From positions 1 to 27,577 of the forward strand of contig JAWQRN010000639.1 of NCBI GenBank assembly GCA_033557685.1: DNA of 27,577 nt. The letters are read 5' to 3'. This DNA is from Sperchopsis tessellata. Its lineage: Eukaryota; Arthropoda; Insecta; Coleoptera; Hydrophilidae. The stretch's first letter is position 1. Every line of letters begins with the position of its first letter. Positions 18,842 through 27,577 of the stretch are shown in pieces. Below the pieces are notes generated by a model that was not told the DNA's origin, searched no databases, and was given only the letters and a program-made list of their open reading frames with translations. Position numbers and translations under genes: made by a program.

Positions 18842-19200
18842 TAAACTGTAAATTAACTAGGAGTGTTTAAATTAAATCGTTGTGGATGTGTGTCTGTGGA
18901 TTTTAAAGCTGCGTCTTGGGCAACCGAAAGTACTAAGCCAATACCAGTACCTTAATGTAATTATACGTTGTACATGTATCTATTTAAAGGTTTCTTAAAA
19001 TGTCATATTTTTTATGTAAATATAATGTTTAACTTATGTTAAGAATTGTAGTTAGTGTTTTTACTTCCCACTTTAGCTAAGTCTCTATTCCAACAGGCTT
19101 TATGATGGCATGTTATAATCTCAGTCACATAATTGGCTATGTTTTTTTAAATAAATTTTTTTACACATGTAATTGTTTTATTTTGGAGAATAAATTATAT
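18842..19200 (+). other. GOT1B 3' UTR with two poly(A) signals
   Basis: AT-rich sequence after the stop without recognisable repeats. AATAAA occurs at 19150-19155 and 19189-19194, giving a 3' UTR of roughly 320-370 nt. The actual cleavage site cannot be fixed from sequence. Confidence 0.6.
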
Positions 19201-19461
19201 CAATTTTGTTAGTATGAATATTGGAAAAGCTTAGGGAAACCATATCCATAATGTCTTTGTCTTTATGAGACATACACCTAGATTAATAATTATTATAGGT
19301 CTTTCAGATTACCTCTACACATTTCCAGGATGTTAAGCGGCGTTAACTTACAAGCATTATTTTAAAAATTTTGGAATAAAAATTAAGTGAATAATTACAT
19401 TTTTCTATTCATTAAGTCTATGATTGGTACAGTACTGCCAAGAGCAAGACATGGTGGTGGA

Positions 19462-21960
19462 TAACACTTACTTTAAGCTACATGAACGAAGACTCTATAC
19501 GTGAAAATCGCCGATAGACAAAGATAACAACATTATTAGAAACCAAATAGATTATGTTTTGATTAACAAGAGATACCAGAATTCCATCAAATCGGCCAAA
19601 CTATATCCTAGTTCAGACACAGATCACAACCCAATAATAATGAAATTTAAAACTCGTTTTAAGAAAATTAAAGAACTAACGGGCATAAGAACATCAAATA
19701 GAAGCAATATCTTGTTGGACAAAAACGGCAAAATAATCCCAAAAACCAAAGTGAAACTAGAAAGTTGGTTAGAATATATCCAGGAATTATTTGATAATGA
19801 GAACAACAAGAAGCAATAGGTGAAGACAAACAGAGATAAGGGTCCAATTATAACAAAGGAAGCAGTAATGCATGCAGTAAAATCAGCAAAATGCAATAAA
19901 GCAGTAGCAAATTAATTACCGAAGAACAAATAGATGTATTAGTGGAATTCAACCTTAGAAAATTAACCCATAGGAATGCAGAGACCATCGTACAGTTAAT
20001 CTAATGAATCACACTCCCAAGATACTCTTAAAGATCATTCATCAGAGAATTTTTAAGAAACTAGAACAAGATTTTAGTGAATTCCAATTTGGTTTCAGAA
20101 GTGCAATGGGAACAAGATTGGCCTTGTTTGCCTTTAACGTGTTAACTCGAAGATCTATGGATGCAAGTCAAACAATGTATGCCTGCTTCCTGGACTACAA
20201 TAAAGCATTTGATAAAGTTCACCATAACCATCTCATCCAACAACTTAAAAATAAGAATGTAGATATGAAAGATATCAGATTAATAACACATTTGTACTTT
20301 AATCAGCCCGCTAACGTAAAAGTAGGAAATGAGCTTTCAGAGGATATTAACATACTACTGGGAGTAAGACAAGGATATGTACTGATATGCTGGAACAACT
20401 TACAGCCACCATTTTTGGGGGAGGGAGGAAGCTGTAGGAGCACACAAGGGGGTACAAAACAATAATGATAAAAGGAAACAATTTAAAAGAAAAGAAAATA
20501 AGTAAGGTTGCAAAAAGAATGTATATTAAATTAATGCCATGGAAATTATTAGTTGTAACAGTAACTACAAATAGATTAGAGTCCAATATAAAAGAAACTC
20601 AATTCTTAAATAACTAAGTATAAAACAATAGTACACAAGATATAATAAAAATCAGTAGATGCTTGGAGATAATAAATGAAGCATATTTATGTACCAAGTA
20701 TATTTTATAAAAGAATGTAAATAGAGAAAGCAAACTTAAACTAATGTATGAAATGTGCTTATGAAGGAAGGTGTAAATTAAAAAGGTGATGAGTAGAGAA
20801 TGTTTACCTGGTGACCGTTGCTTGCTGTGACCTTTGGTTTCGGCGCTCCGTCTTTGTAAGTACAGACGAAGGGTCGAACTTCAGTGATGCTACCGCTAGA
20901 GGCGCTTATCAAACCGTGAACATTAACCCTTAAATTTTTAATAATGTTTTAAGAATTTGGGTTAAAAAGTGACTGGATTTAGAATATATATTACCTAGCT
21001 CCATAAGCAACACATAAAAAAAATATTTTCAGTGCACCAGGAACGATATTTCCACCCATGTACAATACGTGGTCGGCCAATAATTAATGGGGTAACAGTA
21101 CTTCTACCTTTTTCGTTCAACCTATACTCCGAAGAAATAATTTGAAGACCTCTGGCAGAGACAACGATAGGCATAAAAGTTATTGGATGACCTATTAATA
21201 ATATAAGATATGCAGATGACACCATTCTTATTGCAGAATCACTAGAGGGCTTATGGAGACTAGTTGATCAAGTGGTGGAAAACAGCGAGGAAAGTGGACT
21301 AACACTGAACGTAAAGAAAATCATATTCATGACAATTGCTAAATCACAGCAGCAAGGGGAAGTGTTACTGATCAAAGAAGAGTCGGTGGAGAAAGTCAAT
21401 AAATATGAGTATCTGGGAACAATCGTCAATAACAACAACGATTACTCGAAGGAAATCAGGTCAAGAACAGGACTAGGCAGGACTGCAGTTAATAAAATGA
21501 GCAATGTATTATGCAGTATGAACCTCAGTTTACACCTTAAGGTCAGAATGATGAGATGTTATGTCTTCTCGGTAATACTTAATGGAATGGAGGCCTGGTT
21601 ATTAATTAAATATATAAGTGATCGAATGGAGGCATTCGAGATGTGGACATACAGAAGGATGTTAAAAATAATCTGGGTGGATAGGGTGACGAACGGTGAA
21701 GTCCTTAGAAGAATGGGAAAGGAGAAGGAAATATTTAACACAATTAAAATAAGAAGCTGCAGTATCTAGGACATGTGATGAGAGGAGAAAAGTATATTAT
21801 GTTACAAACCATATTACAAGGTAGAAGAAGTGTAGGAAGAAGATGAATCAGAACTATTCGCTGCAGCATTAAAAATAAGGATATCCGTGATGATAGCCGA
21901 CTTTCTTAAAGGAGATGGCACCTAAAGAAGATGTAATAAGAGACGATTTTATACGGTTAG
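19462..21960 (+). mobile_element. RTE-like non-LTR retrotransposon, 5'-truncated, split by a putative solo LTR
   Basis: It starts inside the endonuclease C-terminus with NTYFKLHERRLYT, then RNQIDYVLINKRYQNSIKSA and the SDTDHNPIIM block at 19555-19650. The RT follows at 20004: KILLKIIHQRIFKKL, FQFGFRSAMGTRLALFAFNV, YACFLDYNKAFDKVHHN (first RT aspartate) and GVRQGYVL up to 20382. Homology resumes at 21098 with LLPFSFNLYSEEII, then NNIRYADDTILIAESLEG (YADD at 21209-21220) and an open C-terminal region at 21272-21769 with KYEYLGTIV, FEMWTYRRMLKIIWVDR and EVLRRMGKEKE. It then frame-shifts into YLGHVMRGEKY. Stops lie in the linker and before YADD. Not functional. Confidence 0.88.
20383..21097 (+). 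mobile_element. Putative solo LTR (715 bp) inside the RTE-like RT domain
   Basis: It interrupts the RT exactly between GVRQGYVL and LLPFSFN, residues that are adjacent in intact RTs. The insert begins TGATATGCTGGAAC and ends GGGGTAACA, so it has TG...CA ends. It is flanked by the 4-bp direct repeat GTAC (20379-20382 and 21098-21101), as expected of a gypsy-type LTR insertion. There is no coding content. The structural case is good, but the family is not recognised. Confidence 0.65.
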
Positions 21961-22279
21961 GACTTCATGGGTGATAAATGAATATACAATTAGAGATTTT
22001 GTGTTAGATTGCATCGAAAAGAGTGTGATGCACTGCTTTTGGCCTTTAGGGGAGATAATGAATGATAAGAGAATAACAAAATAGATTTATATAGATGCGG
22101 TGTGCAGAGGATGTGAATAATACATAAGTTTACAAAATTAAGATACATTGTATTAGAAATACACATAAATTATACAATTTGCACAATAAAAATATAATTA
22201 CCAACACATTAAAGCGCGATTAACTGACTACATCAAAATATCACAAACAATTAGATTGTCAATGAGGTTCTCCATACCT
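21961..22279. other. Spacer with no recognised feature
   Basis: AT-rich sequence between two oppositely oriented non-LTR relics. It may contain their 3' ends, but I cannot place boundaries. Confidence 0.4.
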
Positions 22280-23330
22280 ATCCACCAGAATGATATGAAA
22301 AGTTATGCATTTTCTAGAATTTGTATGGATTCTGCAAGAGAAAAAGTTTGATATTTAAAGTTTTTTAATAACTTTCTTGAAAGATTACTCACAAATAATG
22401 GCCTGAACTTATTTAATAAAACTATTGCTTGTTAAAAGGTACTATTGATGTACTTGGCACAATTAAGAGCATCTAATATTAGATTATGTTTATATATTTT
22501 GTTGTGATCATGAATTTGTGAGCCCCTATCAAACGAACTCTGATTTCGGAAAAATTTACAAGCATTGAGCAAATGTAAATGGCAGGAAGTATCAATTTTT
22601 GCTGCAATCAAAATTCATTTCTGCATGACTCAAATCTACCTAAAAGAAACATTACACGCATTGACCATTTCTGAGTTCTAACATTACTTCAGACCTAGGG
22701 AGGCCTCCACAAAACTGAACGCCATGTCGAAGCAAGCTTTCAAAATATGAAAAGTAAACCATCCTCAAAGTATCCAGACCAATAATATCTCTCAGAGTTT
22801 GTAGAGCATATATCTAGTTTAAGGCCAAACAAGACATTATTGATGGTCTGAGCTATCAATTAACTGTGGAAATTCACCTTCAGTTTTAAATCTAATCTCA
22901 ATTAAAACTCGAAAAGCTTTTCTCAAATATATTTAACTTTTCTATTCCTCCACTGTTCCGCTAGAAAATTTAACCCTCGTGTCATCTGCAATCATTATTA
23001 ATCGTGCTTTTTGTAAAACCATTCAGAAATATATTGAATAATTAGGGACCAAGATTAGATCCCTGCGGTATCCCCATAGTAATATCTGTAAAAACAGACC
23101 TGAGATTGCCTAGTGATAAATACTGAAATCTGCTTCTCAAGGAGGATGCAAACCGCTATAACCTATTGAGCTTATCTATAAGTAAGGCATGATTAACCAT
23201 AATAAATGCCCTGCTCAGATTGCAAAATAAAATTGCCATCAGTCTCTGCGCATTAAATTTGTTTGCAGTTTTTCATAAATTGTACAAGGCTGAGTCACGG
23301 ACATATTCTACCAAAAGCTATGCTGACAAG
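22280..23330 (-). pseudogene. CR1/jockey-like non-LTR RT and C-terminal region, decayed
   Basis: Minus strand from about 23215 downward: MVNHALLIDKLNRL (the A-FDSVDH-LL-KL block), FQYLSLGNLRSVFTDITM, GIPQGSNLGP (about 23070-23040), LFNIFLNGF and MIADDTRVKF (the ADD box, about 22990). Later parts include CRNQSS-like and FDRGSQIHDHNK (about 22540-22510), corresponding to the H-H-TR-K block near the C-terminus of CR1-type ORF2. Many stops and shifts. The endonuclease was not found. It lies in opposite orientation to the RTE-like element before it. Confidence 0.7.
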
Positions 23331-23439
23331 GCGAGTGTAGAGATGGTCTTCCAAATGTGACTTCATACATCTTTTAGATTCTCTGTGGTACTTTAACTTA
23401 TCCGTAACCTCGTCTACCTTTCGGTGTGAGACGTGCATA

Positions 23440-24230
23440 TTATACTTGGTCCTCCCCCTGCTCTCCAGTACGTCTCCTCCACAAAGTCCTCCAATGCTGC
23501 CTGTACCTGGTCATCTCTCCAGCCTGCACCCTCTCACATACTCTCCCCTCCACAGCCTGCTGAACTTCCTACTCCCATTCGTCTCTGCGCCTTCCTCTTA
23601 GTCTTCTTCCTAGTGTTCTTTGCTTTCATGTCATTTTTTCTCCTTTTGGTGTGTCTGTACCATCGCAGTTTCACCTGTTGGATGGTCTCTATAACAGGTC
23701 TTGTTTTCAGTAGTGTTATGTATGCCTCGTTTCTCACTCTGTCCCTTCCTTAAATACCTCATTCCCATACTTTAGAGTTGACTCTTATGATCTGTTTATT
23801 AGAGTCTATGACTCGCAAGCATATGTTATAACCTTCACTGGAATACTTAGCAATAAAATACCCCTGTAATTTTCACAAGCTGGTTGTCTACTTTCTTAAA
23901 CAAGAGTATAAACCAGCCCACTTGCCAGTCCTCTTTCCCTAATTATATTGTTGAATTATACCAAAATCTTTCTCCTTCCTGTCTCCCTCCACAAACTGAA
24001 CCATTTCCCGTGTAATTTCGTCATGTCCCAGTGCTTTACCCAATTTAATTTTCTTTGTTGCTGGGTTCTACTCATCCATCGTTATATCAGCTTCTAATTC
24101 CACTTCCCTATTTCCATCTACACTTTGGTTGATATCTTCATTATATCAATTTTCCTCTTAATCCCCTTCAGTCAAAAGCAACTCTCAGAAGTATTCTCAC
24201 CATGATATGTATCTCTCCTATGTATAGAAA
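23440..24230 (-). pseudogene. RTE-like non-LTR RT fragment with RT core deleted
   Basis: Minus strand from about 24215: SWWEYFSELL-like, ADITMDE, then KLGKALGHDEITREMVQFV (about 24050-23990) and LLFKKVDNQLVKITGVFY, the entry of an RTE-type RT. It then passes directly to the C-terminal region SNKQIIRVNS and, at 23737-23534, RNEAYITLLKTRPVIETIQQ followed by VKLRWYRHTKRRKND, the R-RWYGH--R block near the end of such proteins. The AFDKV, GVRQG and YADD motifs are missing, so the central RT is deleted. Confidence 0.72.
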
Positions 24231-25154
24231 CAATTTTTGAAATTTTAACATCAGAAATATAGCCTAATGAAAATGAAGAATTAATCAAGTTAAAAGATGG
24301 GTGAAAGAACAGTTGTGCAGTGCTTAATAACAGCAAAAAGCACTGCTCTTCAGGTACTTAACCGTTCCCCGAACCTCAGTTATAGTTTACAGGAGTTAGG
24401 AATAAATTATTATGGTGAATTAAGAGAATGAATGTTGGACATGATGGCCGAAAAAAGAGGGAGAAAATATTAGCCACCGCGCCGGAATTCGTGACTATCG
24501 AACCACTCCCGGAATTAAGTTTTGTTTCACCCTTCACTGACTCTCAATATAGCTCCAAATAGCTTCATTTTTGTTATCGCTTATTTTAATTTCTGCTGCT
24601 GTGTATAGTTACAAACATGTTAAAACTTGGAGCTGAATATGTTTTTAACACTATTTGTAATGTTAGTTGCCTATATTCATAAAGAAGTACAATTATTTGC
24701 CGAATCATGATACATCTAGAGTCTACATGTTAGAACATTCGTAAATTTGTTTTTATGATTTGTGTAAAACAGTAATTAAATAATTTGAAGAGATATTCTA
24801 TCTACTAGATGTTAAGGCAGAATAGAAACATAGAAACGATATGTTTGAGAAAATAGAGGCGACAATTAGTAAGCATGACAAGTGAATGCATCTTAAGGAG
24901 GTTGTCTTGAAGTGAGCTGAATCTATTTGTGACCTAGATTCGGTAGAGCGAAATGTGATGTAAGAAGGAATGCTAATTATATGCAGCTTCAACATTCCAT
25001 TACTGGAATATGGCCTGTTGAAACTGCTTGTGTTTTGGATAGATTAAAACTGCACCATTTTAATTTGAATAAAGATGAGTAAAAGGCTTTCATGGATCAT
25101 CAGATGTATGATTCCAAGATTTTAGATATTCTGTAGGATACCATATATAGATGT
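24231..25154. other. No recognised gene or element
   Basis: AT-rich. A short GC patch at about 24470-24520 (around CCACCGCGCCGGAATTC) stands out but has no visible homology. The last 100 bp may include decayed N-terminal sequence of the Penelope-like element that follows. Confidence 0.4.
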
Positions 25155-26610
25155 TCAAAAAAGGTCATCAGATGTCTACTGAGAGGGGAGACTTCATCTC
25201 AAGATATTGCGGTGCTGGCAGAGCTTTATCTGAAGTTATTTATTTCCGATTTAGGGACCATTTCTACGAACAAACATCTGAAGCTGCTATGGAATCCCCA
25301 TTATCCCCTGTTGTTGCCAATATTTTTATGTGGGCATTTGACTAATTAACATTATCTTCCAGCCAAATGCTGTGTAGCGGTGGCAGGTGAATAGTTCCTT
25401 CAGTAACAATTTATAATTATTTGTTGTTTCCTCTGGGAGCTGCTCTAGTTATTATTCTTGTAGTGAAAGGCTTTCAGGGTTCGGGGCGGGATAATACATA
25501 GGAATAGGAAAGAATGCACTTAACGAAACAATTATTATTACGTGATTTATATTACACTAATTTTAAAGCGAGAGAAGCTAAGCGGGCAATAATCCTTCTC
25601 GTTGCGATCTGACCAAATATAGATATTTTCGAATAGGGTGCAAAATTGGTTTGTGTTCTTAACAATAGGTCAGTTTTTATGATGTGTAATTTGAAAATCC
25701 CAGGGAATATAACCGATGACACCACCGCGAGGTATAACGCCGAATATAAGTACAATTGGAGAGAAAGTTTTCTGCGGTAACATGTTGGTTCCGTTATGTG
25801 GATCACACATTTGTTATATGGTCGTTGGGACGAGAGGCATTAAATACCTTCTTCAATCACATAAACTACTAATAAATTCCATTCCTTTCTTAGACGTATT
25901 GTTGAAACATAGATCAGATGGTTCACTTCTTCATTATATTTATTGCAAACTCACCCATGTCAATGCATTGTCACACACCACCCCTTTCAGAAAATGGCTG
26001 TGATTAATTCTGTAATACAGCGACCGTTCAAGCGGTGTGACAGAACCCTACTTTCATAGCAGTTGCGTACAGTCACAAATGCACTTTTATCCAATGGATA
26101 TAATTTGTCAGATATCAAAAGAGCAAATAGACTTTTCGTGAATACACCTATCGCTGTCAAAAACACTCCTGATGGGAAAACAGTAGCTTATCGACCATTC
26201 GTCAATGATTAGAAAGACAAAATTGCCCGTATACTAAGAAAATTTGTCATAAAAACAGTATTCTCCCCAAAATCTAAAAGATTTCGCAATCTCTCCCTTC
26301 TTCAACAGATGTCATCCCGTTGCAAAGCGAAGGGGTTTATCAGGTCCCTTGTTCCTGTGGTAAGGTTTATATCGGAGAAAGTAAGTGTAGGATTGCTACT
26401 CGTTTAAAGAAGCACAAACACATCGCCTTGGTCATACCAATCAGTCTTGGCTAAACATTGTCATTAAACAAATTATACTATTATGTTCCAAGATACTAAA
26501 GTCTTGGCCCTAGAGTCTTCTTATTTTCCCAGGAAATGTATTGTCCCAACAATATTAACAAGGACGATGGTTTTAAACTTTACATCTCTTAGAGTACCCC
26601 CCTGACTCGT
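25155..26610 (+). mobile_element. Penelope-like element (RT plus GIY-YIG endonuclease), decayed
   Basis: Penelope-like elements encode an RT fused to a GIY-YIG nuclease. Here a block ETSSQDIAVLAELYLK (about 25180-25230) is followed after a shift by YFRFRDHFYEQ and AAMESPLSPVVANIFM (the PLE form of the MGSPLSP motif). After a 410-bp insertion comes WFRYVDHTFVIWSLGREAL, where YVDH (25795-25806) replaces catalytic YVDD. Next are SIPFLDVLLKHRSDGSL, VNDxKDKIARILRKF and VFSPKSKRF. The nuclease at about 26325-26430 has GVYQVPCSCGKVYIG and RIATRLKKHK. Several stops and shifts occur, and the catalytic aspartate change alone would inactivate the RT. The end boundary is uncertain. Confidence 0.88.
25373..25782 (+). 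mobile_element. Putative solo LTR (410 bp) inside the Penelope-like RT
   Basis: PLE homology stops after LTLSSSQML and resumes with WFRYVDH, residues that should be nearly adjacent. The insert starts TGTAGCGGTGGC and ends CTGCGGTAACA (TGT...ACA ends). It is flanked by TGCTG (25368-25372) and TGTTG (25783-25787), a 5-bp target duplication with one mismatch. There is no coding content. The family is unknown. Orientation is assumed. Confidence 0.55.
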
Positions 26611-26634
26611 TTCTCTGCTCCTATATTCAATAAT

Positions 26635-26658
26635 AATCACCTCCAAATGGAGGTGATT
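26635..26658. repeat. Perfect 10-bp hairpin followed by T run
   Basis: AATCACCTCC (26635-26644) and GGAGGTGATT (26649-26658) pair perfectly around an AAAT loop, followed by a T6 run. It lies just past the Penelope-like nuclease. It resembles a bacterial terminator, but that has no meaning in this context. Confidence 0.85.
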
Positions 26659-26959
26659 TTTTTAAAGGGACACCTGTATATTTTTTCGTTTTCTTTTAGA
26701 TCCATTTTTTCTGATTTCAAATATATAAGGGTTGATTGGTCTAGCTATAATAGTTTTTGACATATTGGACCTTGAAAATTCTTTAAATATGCTTTGGCTG
26801 ATGATCTATGACAACATAGTTTATTTATTACCATTGTTGTTGTTTGACATTTGTTAGTATTATTTCATCAAAATGGATGACGAAAAGTTTGAAATACTTT
26901 ACTCCCTTTATTTAAAAACAATAAAAATAAAAAAACTGTAAGAAGAGAGTATAAAGCAA

Positions 26960-27490
26960 TATAACCAAATCACCCACCTCCAAATGAAAACACAATTTTG
27001 AATACTTACGGAAATTTGAGATATAGTAACAGTCTTAAAAGAAAAATACCTAGTACTACATTTTGTGACTGCATGAGGGTTTATAAACTATAAAAATTCT
27101 TCAAAATGGCCACCATTATTTAACATACAAAGTTCATATCATCTTCTTAAATTTTGTACGCAGTTTGAAACAGTTATTGTTGTTGCAGTTTCAGTCATTA
27201 ATTTCTCCCCTAATCTTATTTTTAATAGTTTCAACACTCTGATTAAAATTATTATTAACTTTGTCCTATAAAAATCCCCACAAAAATTCATCCAAAGGTG
27301 TTATATCGGGACTGTTTGGTGGCCATAGAACGGGTCCGCCATTACCAATCCAAACGTCATATTAAAAATTTAAATGCTCCCCAACGTCCTGAACATTATG
27401 TGGAGGCGCTCCATCTTGTTGACAAAATTATGTGCTGAAGCTTCTCACCAGAAAATTGTTGATCCAAAACTTGTACTTCCTCTGGAAGAA
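26960..27490 (-). mobile_element. Mariner D: Tc1/mariner-superfamily fragment, 5' part missing
   Basis: Minus strand from about 27490: YLEMFLPEEV, FCQQDGAPPHNVQDVGEHL (second catalytic region, about 27425-27370), a WIGNGGPVLWPPNSPD block, then ITPLDEFLWGF (about 27330-27275) and a C-terminal KVNNNFNQSVETIKNKI with LRTKFKKM. A stop follows FLWGF. The N-terminal DNA-binding half is absent. Repeat X abuts at about 27510. The 3' end is placed near 26960 from loss of similarity to mariner-type ends and is approximate. Confidence 0.8.
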
Positions 27491-27509
27491 ACATTTCTAG
27501 ATATGAAAT

Positions 27510-27577
27510 TTTAATATTTGATTTTAATCAAATATCAAGCAAACCGGCCAAGTCGATATATTGAATACAGAAATGAA
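27510..27577 (+). repeat. Start of a further X-family repeat copy, cut by the window end
   Basis: The near-palindrome TTTGATTTTAATCAAA and then CAAGCAAACCGGCCAAGTCG and a TTGAATACAGAAAT string match the X unit of the 7251-8710 palindrome. It runs off the window. It begins right where mariner D homology ends. Confidence 0.85.

Noticed and set aside
23433..23753. Proline-rich membrane-like small protein on +
   Set aside because: It is the antisense shadow of the RTE-like C-terminal region read on the minus strand.
26635..26664. Rho-independent terminator
   Set aside because: The hairpin plus T run has the right look but the DNA is eukaryotic, so the label would be meaningless.
26798..26819. 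Second hammerhead ribozyme near the Penelope-like element
   Set aside because: CTGATGA is followed by a 5-bp stem CTATG/CATAG, but the GAAA core and a cleavage site with a matching stem I are absent.
1..27577. CRISPR array, bacterial operon, defence island or phage
   Set aside because: There are no spacer-repeat arrays, no prokaryotic gene packing, and the only intact gene is spliced. The tandem repeats present have degenerate monomers without unique spacers.

Overview
This is AT-rich animal nuclear DNA, almost certainly from an arthropod and most likely an insect. The evidence is a spliced gene with GT/AG introns and a dense, nested load of mariner, Tigger, CR1/jockey-like, RTE-like and Penelope-like elements plus a tRNA-derived SINE. 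No prokaryotic system, CRISPR array, rRNA gene or intact tRNA gene is visible. Species cannot be read from the sequence.

One host gene is recognisable on the + strand: a GOT1-family vesicle-transport membrane protein (GOT1B type). I assembled it from five exons at 2162-2186, 2367-2458, 6008-6186, 6937-7018 and 18797-18841. They join in phase to 141 codons (140 residues and stop), close to the roughly 138 residues of animal GOT1B. The introns are 180, 3549, 750 and 11778 bp. A TGACGTGG box, the core bound by CrebA/XBP1/ATF6-type bZIP factors, lies 107 bp before the ATG. Two AATAAA signals follow the stop.

Layout. 1-1440: a TA microsatellite, a 34-bp-monomer repeat and a dead Tigger element. 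1441-2161: putative promoter. Intron 2 (2459-6007): decayed non-LTR reverse transcriptase pieces and, at 4247-4286, a hammerhead-ribozyme-like motif beside a 13-bp inverted repeat. Intron 3: another copy of the 34-bp repeat. Intron 4 (7019-18796): a 1.45-kb palindromic repeat interrupted by a SINE; mariner A split by a CR1-like element; a second non-LTR element split by mariner B; mariner C with both TIRs; and an RTE-like element whose 3' end and flank are tandemly duplicated. 18842 to about 19200: 3' UTR. 19462-24230: three more dead non-LTR elements, one holding a putative solo LTR. 25155 to about 26610: a Penelope-like element with a GIY-YIG domain, holding a second putative solo LTR. 26960-27490: mariner D, abutted by a further copy of the palindromic family that runs off the window.

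Every transposon reading frame examined carries stops, frameshifts or lost catalytic residues, so the only gene likely to work is GOT1B. The nested insertions give a relative order of events. The candidates most worth follow-up are the hammerhead-like motif, the palindromic family and the uncharacterised 34-bp-monomer repeat family.
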